DNA from: Halichondria panicea | Taxonomy: Eukaryota > Porifera > Demospongiae > Suberitida > Halichondriidae | Assembly: GCF_963675165.1 (NCBI RefSeq) | Contig: NC_087380.1 | Location: forward strand, 445,803-509,802 | Direction: 5' to 3' | Length of the DNA: 64,000 nucleotides | Shown here: in pieces, positions 12,915 through 26,000 of the stretch | How positions within the stretch are numbered: the stretch's first letter is position 1 | Layout: every line of letters begins with the position of its first letter | Translations under genes and position numbers: made by a program | The notes under the pieces: model-generated | Told to the model about the DNA's origin: nothing | Database searches by the model: none | What the model saw: only the letters and a program-made list of their open reading frames with translations

Positions 12915-14697
12915 ATGACCTCCATGCTGTGTGGACTAGTGTGTGTGGTCCTGCTCTCTGGGCTCACTGCACTGGTAGGGGGACAAGGTTAGTCAGTAGT
13001 ATAGCTAAGACAACAAATACTATTCATGTACAAGAATATATAGGGTAGACTAAGGGTAAAGAAAATTAATTATAATTATGTATAATGTTATGCAGTATTA
13101 TGGTTGAGTTTAAAAGATTGTACATGCACTTGACCTTTTTGGACGACCAGGTCAATAGAGTCAGTGTTGATGGTGTTTGAATGTTTGAATGTTTAGGGGC
13201 AAAGGTAGATCGAGAGCCTCGGATGCATTTCTTGGAGCAGATTGTGGTAGTGTTTCTTTTTGTATACGAAACTTCTGTTATGGTTGATATTGATGCATGT
13301 GTCTGGCTTGGTTTGATGTTTGGTTCCATGCAGTCTACCTGACTCTGGGATCTGACCCTATCATCACTGATAATACTGAGATCCTCATCACTGCCATTGG
13401 AGAGGATGGTGGTCTCCCTTCTCTCACCTGTCACACTGACCTCACTACCTGCTGTAGAGGTGGTGACAACAATGATAATAGAGGGCTAGGACAGTGGACG
13501 TTTCCTGATGGGAGTGTGATACTGCGCAATGGTGCCTCAACGACTGCTGGACAGCAGTTCTACATTAACAGGAATGCACCTCAGGTCATCAGACTATATC
13601 GTAGAGAGGCTAACAACCCCATCACTCCAACCGGGTCCTACTGTTGTACTGTACCAACTAGTGGAGGAGAGATGACCCTCTGTGCTAACCTGGGTGAGTG
13701 CAGGGGAGTAAATTATTAACATTACCTTACTTCTGTGTTTTATGCCACCCAGCTAGTATATGTCACGATTCACCCCCTTCATGAGTTCATGAAACCATCG
13801 CATTTCTTTGTCCCCTCCTATATACAGTTGCACCAGTCTGTTCTGATAATCTCCCGACCATCTCTAATGGAGGCATAACCTATGCTGGTGGGTCCACTGA
13901 CAACAGACCAGTGGGTGCTACAGCTAATTACAGCTGCTTTGGTCCCTACACTCTGGTAGGAGAGGCAGTGAGGACTTGTGGGAGTGATGGAGAGTGGAGC
14001 TCAACACCAGCTCCAGTGTGTCAGCGTAAGGAATCACTGAATGTATACGTTGAGTGTGTATACCTGCTTCCATAGTGATAATCTGCTCTGACCTACCGTC
14101 ACTGACAAATGGGAACATTGACTATGGTGGTGCTGGATCCACTAACAGCAGACCAGTGGACACTGTGGCCACCTACACCTGTAACCCTGGCTACACTCTC
14201 AATGGAGGCACCACCAGGACTTGTGGGAGTGATGGAGTGTGGAGTGAGCCAGCTCCAATGTGTCAGCGTAAGTGGAATGGACTTTGTACTGTTTGTTTGT
14301 TGAGTGTATCGTCTCCCATACAGCTGATTGCCCTGACTTACCCTCACTGACCAATGGGATGATTATGTACAGTGCTGGATCCCCTGGCAACAGACCTTTC
14401 CTCTCTAATGCTGTGTACTCCTGTAACACTAGTTACACTCTCACTGGAGGTACTCTCATTGCAGGTACCACCAGGTTCTGTGTGAATGGAGGGAGCTGGG
14501 ATGGGTCACCTCCAAGTTGTCAAGGTGAAGTGGAATTGAATTTGTACTGTAAATTTGTAAATACCAGGAGCATATGAGGGGATGGAGTGTCTTACTATAC
14601 ATAGTATTGCGGACTCATTATCGTATACCACATTTCCTTAATTGTTTGTAATGTGCTAAAGTGCTCTGTACATGTGTGGCTGATAACGTGTTTGATA

Positions 14698-14907
14698 TAT
14701 CGTATAGCTGGTAATTTTCGTGGGGCAAAATATTCGTGGTTTTCGTTGTTGAAGGTCTGACCACGAATATTTTACCCACAAACGAAGCGACCTTGCCTAC
14801 CTTTACCTACAATCCAAGCAGCAACCACGAAAATATTATCCACGAAATGTCTCAATATTGCTGAACCACGAATATTTTGTCCCCCGAAAATTACCCGCTA
14901 TATGGTA
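14698..14907. mobile_element. MITE-like element (type B)
   Basis: The ends resemble TATCGTATAGCTGGTAATTT and the complement of TACCATATAGCGGGTAATTT. The interior carries several copies of CCACGAATATTTT in both orientations, so the whole element can fold on itself. It is non-coding. Confidence 0.6.
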
Positions 14908-14932
14908 ATTAATTATCATTAATTGTACATTC

Positions 14933-15530
14933 AGGAGCAGATTACAGAAGGAGCATCTTACGTTGGGAATCGCATCTCGTTCAAGTTTGCAACGCATGAC
15001 CTTATATGCAAAACCGCTAAGTGGGTGATAATCATCAGCGGGCGAGTGCTAATTAAGCTGACGGTGCACTTTTACCAAGCATAGGTCAATAAAAGTGAAA
15101 AGCTACAGCTAGCTAGTTAGCTATAGGCCTGGTAGTAAGCTCTTTCTTCTAAGAACCCAAGTAAGACTCCCTACTGCAAAAACAAAACGCCTAGTATGTG
15201 TTAGTCTAGGTCTAGCAAACTTTATCTTTACAAGGATATGCTCCTCTTTCAAAACTTTCTGTGTACCTCACCAATGACAGTATCTTCCATGATGCATACC
15301 AACATCCATCAAAGACCTAGCTATTCGTTTTAGCTCTTCTAGCTCAACCTAGCTCTCCTGCTGCTGCACTACAAAATCTGTTCATAATGATATTCACAGG
15401 CTGACTGCGATCTGTAACTTAAGGCAATGTGGCGTTTAAGAAAACACATGAGATACGATTTCCAAACCCATGCAGAGTTAGACGCTCCTTCTGTAATGTG
15501 CTCCTGGTACAGTGAGCAGCACTTAGCGGT
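14933..15530. mobile_element. Inverted-repeat element of about 0.6 kb
   Basis: AGGAGCAGATTACAGAAGGA at the left end reappears as a diverged inverted copy near 15484-15509. AACCGCTAAGTG (near 15013) is inverted again near 15520. I see no reading frame of note. Element borders are approximate. Confidence 0.45.
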
Positions 15531-15536
15531 TTGACA

Positions 15537-15742
15537 TACCGTATAGCGCGAAATTGAGGCACTTATATTTTGTGGAATGGCCTCGATCTAAAAGCATTTC
15601 TTTGCATAGTGTTCGTAGTTTGACTGCTTACCGGAAGTTAATCTTTGCTAACAATTTTGGTGGACTTAATTTTCGTGTAGGATTGCAGAACCCACGAAAA
15701 CAGTGAAAATTAAGCCCCTCGAAAATTTTGTGCTATACGGTA
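15537..15742. mobile_element. MITE-like element (type C)
   Basis: The termini are TACCGTATAGCGCGAAATT and the complement of TACCGTATAGCACAAAATTT. Internally it has AGGATTGCAGAACCCACGAAAACAG-like sequence in two blocks, partly shared with a fragment at 54100-54150. It is non-coding. Confidence 0.6.
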
Positions 15743-16619
15743 TATGGCATAATTTGTAATAAGTAGACGGACGATACAGAATCAGCGTAGTAAGACGCTC
15801 CATCCTCTCATATATATATATGCTCCGGATATTCAGGAGCTTGTATTGATTTACCACCACTAATGAATGGAGGCATTAACTACACTGCTGGACTTCCTGA
15901 TAGGAGACCTATTAATACCCTTGCTTTGTTCACCTGTGACAATGGCTACACTCTCACTGGAGGGAGTTTCAGAGCCTGTCAGAATGATGGAACCTGGAGT
16001 GTATCACCTCTAACCAGCTGTCAAAGTAAGTTCCACTACATCTAACAGTTGCTTCACCCAGCGAACACAGGACTCACTGAACCACCCACCACCTGTCCTG
16101 ACCTGATTGCTCTGACCAATGGAATGATCAGCTACAATATGGGGACTGCTAGTCTGAGACCAGAGGACACTGTGGCCACCTACACCTGTAACACTGGCTA
16201 CACTCTCAATGGAGGCAGCATCAGGACTTGTGGGAGTGATGAAATGTGGAGTGGGTTAGCTTCAACTTGTCGAGGTGAGTTCTGTAACTTTTATACAGTT
16301 TGCGTTTGTGATCGAATATACGTGAATATTGTTAGAATCATTTCTGTAGTTATATCTACACAGTGAACACAGGACCCACTATCTGCTCTGACTTACCCCC
16401 ACTGACCAACGGGATGATTATGTACAGTGCTGGATCCACTAACAACAGACCTCTCTTTTCTGGTGCTACACACTCATGTAACCCTGGTTACACTCTCACT
16501 GGAGGGGATGCCACCAGGACCTGTGTGAGTGGAGGGATCTGGGATGGGTCATCTCCAACTTGTCGAGGTGAGTAAATGGACTTTGTACTGTTTGTTTGTT
16601 GAGTGTATCGACTCCTGTG

Positions 16620-16665
16620 CAGAGATACCTTGTTCTGACTTACTCCCACTATCTAAGAGTGGAAT
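16620..16665 (+). pseudogene. Degenerate CCP exon start in unit 3
   Basis: After the acceptor-like CTCCTGTGCAG, the sequence reads like the first 40 bases of a CCP exon (CCTTGTTCTGACTTACTCCC) and then runs into an in-frame stop and unrelated sequence. It looks like the stub of a deleted CCP module. Confidence 0.5.
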
Positions 16666-17777
16666 TGAATTTGTAACTGTTTATTAATTATTCACTATTT
16701 CAGGAACTTGTTCTGATTTCCCACCACTAATGAATGGAGGCATTACCTACACTGCTGGACTTGCTGACAGCAGACCTATTAATAGCATTGCTACCTTCAC
16801 TTGTGACAATGGCTACACTGGAGGGGGTTTCAGAGTTTGTCAGAATGATGGGACCTGGAATGGAACAGCTCTCACTTGTAAATGTAAGCTAGTACAATGA
16901 ACTCTAACAGACTTACAATCCCCCACCCCCACAGTACCTCCTGTCTACGTTTCCGTGGGAACCACCAACTATGCTGTTATGAACTCACAGATTACCATAG
17001 ACACCATCGGAGATACCACTGAGACAGCATTGACTTGCAGAACTGACTCAACTATTTGCTGTACAGGACAAGATAATCCCAATAGTGCCAATGGATTAGG
17101 AGATTGGCTACTACCAAATGGAACAGCTGTCACAAGGAGTCTGGACATTACTGATTCAGACACTGATCTACTGTACAGTGTTGGAGATACAGGTGCACTC
17201 AGACTCCATCGTCGAGGGTCTGTGTCAGGCCCCACTGGCTCCTACTGCTGTGTGATTCCTGACAATACTGGAGTAAATATGACATTCTGTGTGCAGTTAG
17301 GTAAGTGGGTCTGTGTTATCATCCATATGTTGTGTTTCAGTGACTGAAGTCATCGCTACCTCTCCTCCGAGTAAGTTAATTACCCTCTTTATGGACTATG
17401 TATACTAGCAACCTCCCACAGACCCTGGTAAAGCTAGCAATACAGGAGGTGTGGTGGCAGGTGTAGTCATTGTGTTACTCATTCTAACTGTCATTGTGGT
17501 GGGTATCATTGTCGGGGTCTACTTCTGGAGGTAAGACTATCATCAGAATGTGTGCATGTAATAATGTGTTGTTTTGTGTACAGGAAACTTCGTGGCAATC
17601 AGACCAAGTACAGCCCCTCCCCACGACATGCCCCTCCCCCTCACCCCACCCCCTATCAAGTATCCTTCAAGAAGAGCAATGAACAAAATAGTAAAGCCAT
17701 CATCCAGAAAACCACCATTGAGAAAGTTACTATCGAGAAAGTCACTATTGAGAAAGTCACTATTGAGAAAGTTGACG

Positions 17778-18282
17778 GTAAGAAAAACAACTTTTTACTA
17801 TTTTTACCCGAGACGCGCGTGGGGGCGGCCACGGGTATAGTAGTCAGTTGGTTTGTTTGTCTGTTTGTGTATTCTGAATATACTCACCTGGATATCATAG
17901 CGCTGCGTTTACAGCATGGATAGCCTTCACACAACAAGTTGTTAGTTTTAATAGTGGCAGATTTTAAAGCTTCAATGTCGAATAAAAGCTAAGAAGCTTG
18001 AACTTGCACGTTGGTTGCATGGCTAGCTGCCTGTGGCCTTTATTCGAAGCAATTATTATGATAGTATTGTTTTGGAAGGCTTCTTTGCTGACTCTGTTAG
18101 TTTACTGTGCTGTCCAACTCAGTATACATCACTGCATTTATTGAACAAGTATATTACTCCTCTGGTTTATATATAGCATGTCACCAGCCGAGGGTTAGCA
18201 TTTTGTACTATTTTTGTGTCCTGCATTAATTATATACTGAGCTTTTGTTTAACTTTCAGCCAACTATTTGTCTATATTTCAG
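17778..18282 (+). other. Expanded intron before the intracellular Ig domain in unit 3
   Basis: This intron is about 500 bases, while the matching introns of units 2, 4 and 5 are 54-82 bases. The extra 440 bases or so begin with a GC-rich stretch near 17808-17835. I recognise no element or gene in it. Confidence 0.5.
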
Positions 18283-21200
18283 AGCCTAGTATAGTAGAGT
18301 TTCCTAGTGATACTCATGTGACGGAGGGGGAGGAGGTGTATCTGAGGGTGAAGGTGGGAGGTCACCCTCCACCCAGTCTCACCTGGTACCACGATGGTAG
18401 GAAGGTGACTGCAGACTATGCCACAGAACTAGACCAGGACGGTGGATTATCCTTCCCTAGTGTGGAGACTAAGCATGCTGGTGAGTACAGGCTATAATGT
18501 ACCTACAATGACATAAGATAACAGTGAATGTTTACTGTGCATATTGAAAACTAAGATTAATGTTTACATGACTCTGTACGTAGGTGTGTATAAACTGGTG
18601 GTTACTGGAGCCTCAGGGTCAACAACACACCAGGTCGTCATGGTAACAGTGATGAGTGAGGGTGGTGAGGCTAGTGAGGGGGTGGAGGGGGTGGACTACG
18701 CCCCCATACCTGTGACAGAGTTTGGAGCGTACGTGGCTGACCTCCATGCTGGCAGCAATAAGAAGTTCAAAGATCTTTACAAGGTAATGTTATACTAGCT
18801 GTGTGTGTGGGCGTATGTACCTTATCCACACACACACTCAGAATCTGGACAGTGGGGAGAGGGGTCATCCAGTGATTGTTTCAGTGACTCCTGAGAATAA
18901 ACTCAACAACAGATTTGGCAACATTGCTGTGTGTGAGTGTATATCCTGAGAGTTAGCACATATTAGCAGTTGTGTGTACACTGGCAGATGGAGGTCATAG
19001 CACTGTGTGTGTGTGTTCTCATATCTCATACTAATCACACCTATTCCTGCAGATGATGACAACCTCATTATCCTAGACCCCATCCCTGGACAAGAGGACT
19101 GTCAGAGTGACTACATCAATGCCTGCTATGTAGACGTGAGCTAGTGTGTGTGTTGAGCTCTTATTTTAATGTTTCAATGTTTTTATTGTTGTGACCATTA
19201 CAGCACATGTATACATTGTACATCTGCTTATGATTACTTGAGTATACAATGAAACCTTAGCTCTCTATATACTGGCCCTCTCATTCACTGCAAGTATACA
19301 CACACACTTGCATAATTATGCTTTGTGTGCGCATGCGCAGCGATGTATACAGTATGTTTGTGTGCGTATCTGTGTGTCTGTACTAGCTATCCCACTCTTT
19401 TCACCATTCCCTGCATGCAAATGTATTAATAGTCTGCTAGTACTGTAGTTTCATCACTGTAAAGCTTAGGTATCAGCACCCACGGTTTTCATTATTGTAT
19501 GGTATCTGGTACCAGCTCATGAATTTATTTCTTGTATTCTCAGGGGTACAAGAAGCCTAAAAGGTTCATAGCAACACAAGGTAAAGTCCTGGGTTACCAA
19601 GTGTGTACCATTACCTTATATGGGCATGAGGTAGTCCTTGTTTACCTTGTTGTGGGTACAGTTGAAACTGTAACTGATCAGCTAGAAAAACATTTGTTAC
19701 TGTCTACTGCTACTACTGAGTATTACAAATGTTCTGCAAACCACTGTAACTTATTGCAGTAAAATTTCAGTGTAATGTTTTTCCCCTTCCAGGACCACTG
19801 CCAGGAACGCTGGTGGACTTCTGGCGTCTCATGTGGCAGGAGAGACCACCCATAATAGTCATGCTCACCAAACTCATGGAGAACAACAAGATCAAGTGCG
19901 AACAGTACTGGCCAGAGTCTGGGAAGAAGCAGTTTGGCCCATTCACAGTAGCCATTACAGATCAGCAGATACTGGCTGACTACACCATCAGGACACTGGA
20001 GGCTTCAGTGAGTTATTAGTACAGAGCGTTGCAATACCACGGCTTTATATTAAGAGAGTGGTAGATTATTATCAGCCTCTCTTCCCCTGCCTCTCTTCCC
20101 CTGTCTCTAGTTGGATGGAGATCGTCGTGTGCTGAGAGTCAAGCTATTTCATTTCACTGCCTGGCCTGATCACGGTGTACCTGAGTATGCCACGCCCATT
20201 CTTGGGTTCCATCGTCGGGTCCAGTCCCAACACAAGCCATCGAAAGGTCCTATTCTGATTCACTGCAGTGCTGGTGTGGGACGCACAGGCACTTACATTG
20301 CCATTGATAATGTCCTCGATCAGATCTCAGTTGATAGTCTCATTGATATTTCTGGTACCATTGTCAAATCTCGCAACCAGAGGATGAAGCTTGTACAAAC
20401 ACAGGTAGGTATACATCACTCTAATGCTATTGCTTCCATCATTGCTACCATTTTGATTCTACTGAGCATGCTCATTGCCCCTCTCCCTCTAGAACCAATA
20501 TGTGTTCATCCACGATGCTATCCTGGAGTCAATGACATGTGGAGACACTCAGATCAGTGCTGGAGATCTGCGCAGACAGATACAGAAGATGTCATTAGTG
20601 CCCCCGGGTAAAACCATCTCAGATTTCCAATACTAGTTCCAAATTTTGGAACAAGTTACTCCCAATCCTAAAGAAGTTTGAAGTCCTATTGCTGTTAAGA
20701 ATGCTGCCAGGAACAGGAACATGGAATACCTGCCACGTAAGGACTGCTGCTAACTGTGTACATTATATCCATTCACTGTGTCCCCAACAATAGCTGAGAC
20801 CAGTCGTGTGATTCTGAAGGGAGAGCAACCTGACTACATTCATGCTGTGTTTGCTCATGTAAGTGTTCAACTACTAGAGCCCTTGACCTATTGTACTCTC
20901 ATGGTCCCCTCCCTCCCTCCAGGGCTACAAGCACCAGAAGGCATACATCATTGCCCAGAATCCACTGGACTCAACTGTGCGTAACTTCTGGAAAGTGATC
21001 TTTGAAAGAAAGTGTGCGGCTGTTGTGATGTTGACTCCACTTAGTGAGAATGGGCAGGTAAGAGATGGTCTCCATTAGAGGTCCTCCCTGTTGAGTGTGT
21101 GTGTGTGTGTGTGTGTGTGTAGGAGGCATGCTCCCAGTACTGGCCAGAGAGTGGCAATGTCACCTCCTTCGGTGAGTTCACCATCGATAACTTGGGGGAG

Positions 21201-22592
21201 GAAACCAACACTGGGTTCATTATGAGGCAACTGAGCGTCCTCAATGAAAAGGTACGTCATGCATCTTTTTGTTGCCTTCAAACCTTTCTCTATTCTTTGT
21301 TGCAGACCCAAAAGACCCATCAATTGACTCAGTTCCACATCACTAACTGGAAGAGCAGTGGAAAGTGTGAGAACCTCAAGACTGTAACTGACGTCAATGA
21401 GGAGGTTATAAAGGTTCAAAGGAGGACTGGAAACAAGCCTGTACTGGTCCATTGCAAGTAAGTGCTGTAACCTTATATGGACATTATATATCCTCCCTAT
21501 CCAGTGACACTGCGACCCGCTCTGGTATGTACTGCTCTGTAGCTACTACCATTGATCGTTGCAAGACAGAGGGAGTGGTGGATGTGTTCCAGGTGGTCAA
21601 GGCTCTCAGGGTCCACAAGCCAGGGGCAGTACCCTCAGTCGTGAGTTCATCTGCTGCTTACATGCATAGTGGGAATTATAAGCTTGTACCATTACAAGAG
21701 CCAGACCTTGTCTAGGGCCTGTACCAACTCAATACAAGATATTGTGAAAGCTTCAAGCGTCTGTATACTGTTGATTAGTGTCATTTGCAATGTAGTTTTG
21801 TACCATCATGTGTACAGTATTTGTGCATCAGTCAATATGGCTGCCACGTGCAGAGATGCTAGCCTCATATAAGGTCAAAGTTCACTATGAGATTGGCTTC
21901 CATTGCACTGAAGATGGGCTGTAGGGAGGCTACTATTTGAGGGCGGCCTTTATACAAGAGCGGCCTCTATCAAGCAAATACTGTAGTTAGTGTATCCCCT
22001 CACAGGACAACTACAAGGATCTGTTTGATGCTACTCTGGTCTACTTGGACTCCTTTGACAACTATGCCAACTTCCAAGATATTTGATGTATATACATGAA
22101 CAAATTGTATAAAAACTCTGTTGAGTATAATAGATTTGTATGGACATGTCTGTAGAGATTGACTTCGATCCTTTTAATTTGTACAATCATAGAACTCTTT
22201 ATTTTGTATAATCTGCACAGCTGTTTGTAATCACCCTGAATGGATTATAGAGTATTCACCCTGTGCGTTGAGCTTCATTGCACGCACACAGTGGCAAAAC
22301 AAATACAAATTTTTTTTACCGTAACAACCTTATTATATAACATTATCATTATATGGGGAATGATTGTGAATCTATAAAGCAACGATTGTAGAAAACAGTG
22401 TTTTTTGTCGCCTTCGGAGTTTCAACTATAAGTTGCCTATTATTTCACAACCACTGTCTCATTAGCAGTTAAAGCAAGTCCATGAAAGTGTCTAGTTCGC
22501 TCAAACAGCTCTTTGTGTCCACACACACACACACACACACACACATTAAATCACCCTATCCCTGTTGCGCACGCACGGAGTAATAAACCAAA

Positions 22593-22778
22593 TACCGTAT
22601 AGCGGGTTATTTTATTCTAGAACATCATACGAAAACTAAAACTACGCTATCATAATGCTTTAAGCGTAACTATCCTGAGCTGTACAAATATTTAAAGTAC
22701 GAAGTATTAAATTTTAATTGCAATTGGGCAGTTCATACGAAAATTTACACCAACGAAAATTATCCACTATATACAGTA
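22593..22778. mobile_element. MITE-like element (type A)
   Basis: It has the left end TACCGTATAGCGGGTTATTT, a right end with the complement of TACTGTATATAGTGGATAAT, and an interior matching the elements at 12477 and 32197. It lies at the equivalent place in the 3' flank of unit 3, so it was duplicated with the unit. Confidence 0.65.
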
Positions 22779-22887
22779 TAATAGCGCAGACATAACACGA
22801 ATTTGAATTATTCCAGTTATTGTTTATTTTGTCACAGTGTGTACACAACATGTCATAGATTAAGGGAAAGTATCTAGATAACTATAA

Positions 22888-22942
22888 CCAGTTTCTGTGA
22901 GCATGCTGACTGGTCTCATGTATAGGGATCCAATACCTGCAG
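22888..22942 (-). pseudogene. Relic copy of the SPEF2-like terminal exon (between units 3 and 4)
   Basis: This matches 39481-39533 on the minus strand with a two-base TA insertion that would shift the frame. It is a passenger of the tandem duplication. Confidence 0.75.
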
Positions 22943-23012
22943 GCAAAACACAAGCAGTTTCGATATAGGCTATAGCATTACTGTACTTGCAGCTACAGGG
23001 AGAAGATATACT

Positions 23013-23093
23013 AGCTGCAACAACATAATAATTATAGCTAGCTATAGGAATACCTACTAGGTCTAACTGTCTACCATTGAAGAGAGACTACCC
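23013..23093 (+). promoter_or_regulatory. Conserved 5' flank / putative 5' UTR of array unit 4
   Basis: It is the same block as before the other units, with a short insertion (TAATAATTAT) after CTGCAACAACA. It ends in GAAGAGAGACTACCC before the ATG. Confidence 0.5.
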
Positions 23094-26000
23094 ATGACCT
23101 CCATGCTGTGTGGACTAGTGTGTGTGGTCCTGCTCTCTGGGCTCACTGCACTGGTAGAGGGACAAAGTGAGTCAGTAGCTAAGGCAACATGATGTACAAG
23201 AATGAGGGTAGTCTACAAGAGATATGTAAGGTGATGCATAAATAATTATTATGGTTGAGTTGTACCTGACCTTGGACGGCCAGGTAGAATAGATAAATCT
23301 AGATCTAAATAGAGTCGGTGTTGATGGTGTTGGAGTGTTCCGAAGGTAGACAGGGAGCCTCAAATGCACATTATGGCAAATCTTAGGAGCTATAGTGAAC
23401 AATTTAGTCTACAGGCATCTCACCCATGCAGTGGAGGGTGGAACTGTATGACCTTCCTTGCCTCTCAGATAGTAGAGAAGCCAACCTCTTGTAGACGATG
23501 GTTGCAGCTGGGCCAATTCCTCTAGCAGAAGAGAAAACCAGCGGGGGTTCTATCTCCCTAATGCGCTCTTCGTAATAATTATATTCTTCTTCTCTAACTC
23601 ATTCTTCCGATAGCATTGGGTCTGGGTGGAGTTGCGATAGCAAGGTGTGTGCTGGTTAAAACCCTAACAACAAAAATCCACTCTGCTATTTCTTACCCAG
23701 AAGCTTTGTGCGGCAATGTCCAAACGAGTACCATCCTCGGTTGGCTGCCCTGTGTTCGAAATGTTCGCCAGTTATACACGTAACAGGTTGTATACAGACC
23801 AAGTTCGATTTTCACATTGTGGCAGACTTCACTCAATAAAGGTTGCAGTCATAATTTCTCTTATCTCGAATCTCATTAATGGAAACCTCCTCGGAACAGC
23901 TAAGCGCATGTTCAACTGTGAATCACTGTCCACAAACACAGATTGTGGTAGTGTTTCTTTTAGGTCACTTGCCGTTTTTGCTTGTAATTGTCTACGAAAC
24001 TTCTGTTATAAATGGTTGATAGATGCATATAATATTATGTGTCTGGCTTGTAATGTGATGCTATGTTTGGTTTCATACAGTCTACCTGACTCTGGGATCT
24101 GGTCCTAGGATCACTACTGACAATACTGAGATCCTCATCACTACCATTGGAGAGGATGGTGATGGTGGTCTCCCTTCTCTCACCTGTCACACTGACCTCA
24201 CTACCTGCTGTAGAAGTGTTGCTGACAACAATGGTATGGGAGCACTGGGACAGTGGACGTATCCTGGTGGAAGTGTGATACTACAAAATGGTGGCTCAGC
24301 AACTGCTGGACAGCAGTTTTACATTATAAGGAATGGTCCTCAACTCATCAGACTGGCTTATAGAAATACTACCAACCCTGTCACTCCAACTGGGTCCTAC
24401 TGTTGTACTGTACCAACTATTGGAGGAGATAGGACCCTCTGTGCTAACCTGGGTGAGTGGAAATATAACCAGTGCGTTTGTTTAACCATCGTATCATGCT
24501 CATAACCTTCACCTCTACAGTTGCAATCCCATGCCCTAATAATCTCACGGCCATCTCTAATGGAGCCATATCCTATGCTGGTGGATCTACTAACAACAGA
24601 CCAGTGGGTGCTACAGCTAATTACAGCTGCTTTGGTGACTACACTCTGATAGGAGTGTCAGTGAGGACTTGTGGGAGTGATGGAATGTGGAGTGGGTCAG
24701 CTCCAACTTGTCTGCGTAAGTGGAATTATTTTATACTGTTTGTTTGTTTAGTGCATGTATTGTCCCCATACATACAGTTAACTGCCCCGACTTACCCTCA
24801 CTGATCAATGGGATGATTATGTACAGTGCTGGATCCCCTGACAACAGACCTATCTTTTCTGGAGCTACCTACACCTGTGACACTGGTTACACTCTCACTG
24901 GAGGTACCATCAGGACTTGTGTGAGTGGAGGGATCTGGAATGAGTCACCTCAAACTTGTCAAGGTGAGTTCTGTAACTCTTGTGACAGTTTGTGTTTGTG
25001 AGTATATACGTGCATAAACACAATGAAAATTGTGCGAATCAAATTTCTGGTTGTAAATTGATGTTGAGGATCTCACATTTAGACACTAGTTGTACGTATT
25101 AAAACTGCCTCAGAAGAGCTACCGTATAGCGGGTAAATTTGGCGAGCCTAATAATGAAGGAGACTTTGATCATGGTGCATGTCACAATGCAATATACTGT
25201 AAGCTAAAACATTGGCGATTTTAGATTTTGGCAACCCTCATCACCCTGATTCACCAAATGGCCAAATTTACCTACTAGCTATACAGTAACAATAATTATA
25301 GATAGAGTAGAAAAGGGATTGGAAACGGAAGTATATACCCTCGAAGTACCATGCTGCTAAACATCAACTGTCATCTCATACTTGAGGCCATTTGGAACAC
25401 AGGACACTATTTAGTTACATAGCCTTAGCTATATCATTCATAGGTACTTAGGAACACAAGCATGAAAAAGCGCTCTGTGTACCTCTAGCTACTTCACGAC
25501 AATCGAGATTATATTTTCTTCGTTTCCAATTGATACCTACTATCAGGGGGCATGTGATTCAGTAATGGGGGTAGCTCTGAAATGTATGCATTGGACACAA
25601 TAAGTTTCCCGGGCTTTTGCGAGAGTTATGAGGAGATACACGGATGGTCCCAGAGCCACTACGTAGACTTTATTGTAAAACATCACGTGAATCACTTCCG
25701 TTTCCAATCCTTCTCTACTCTATCTATGATATGATGTATTGTCATGTAAATAAACTGTAGAAACCTAGGACAAGGTTGCATGTGCACTTAGTGACTGAGT
25801 TAGATACTGTATCGGATGTGTCTATGACCCAAAGAGATACTGCTATAGTATCCTGACAATAGTTTCTAGTTATACGTTGAGTATCTCACACCCTACACAG
25901 TAGACGCAGAACCCACTACTCCTCCACCCACTACTCCTCTACCCACTGAACCACCCACCACCTGTCCTGACCTCACTGTACCAGCCAATGGAATGATCAG

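Larger units (their letters stand above)
14525..15836. other. Long intron of unit 3 filled by three adjacent palindromic elements
   Basis: The 1.3-kb intron between CCP3 and CCP4 is almost entirely repeat: an element at 14698-14907, a second inverted-repeat structure at about 14933-15530, and a third element at 15537-15742. No exon is recognisable between them. Confidence 0.6.
12915..22086 (+). pseudogene. CCP-type receptor tyrosine phosphatase, array unit 3, with two in-frame stops between D1 and D2
   Basis: Exons: 12915-12987, 13334-13693 (Ig-like 1), CCPs 13828-14025, 14076-14267, 14324-14524, 15837-16025, 16062-16274, 16364-16567, 16704-16883, then 16935-17300 (Ig-like 2), 17341-17370, 17422-17530 (membrane span), 17584-17777, 18283-18480, 18584-18783, 18842-18932, 19053-19135, 19544-19580, 19793-20007, 20111-20404, 20493-20736, 20794-20858, 20923-21057, 21123-21251, 21306-21457, 21505-21640, 22006-22086. 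D1 is intact ([13 protein letters not shown], Cys near 1163). In exon 20493-20736 the frame is interrupted by TAG at 20634 (CAG in other copies) and TGA at 20679 (CGA in other copies). Translation would end after about 1256 residues, giving a receptor with D1 but no D2; otherwise the copy is a recent pseudogene. The D2 exons downstream are otherwise open and well conserved. The tail exon has four tandem TIEKV units against one elsewhere. Confidence 0.85.
24964..25900. other. Long intron of unit 4 occupied by two inverted-repeat elements
   Basis: This 937-base intron between CCP2 and CCP3 holds elements at 25120-25289 and 25298-25730. The remainder is AT-rich with no visible exon. Confidence 0.55.

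Noticed and set aside
23716..24108. 130-residue plus-strand frame in intron 1 of unit 4
   Set aside because: It is not conserved in units 3 and 5, has no recognisable domain, and overlaps the true acceptor of the Ig-like exon in a different frame.
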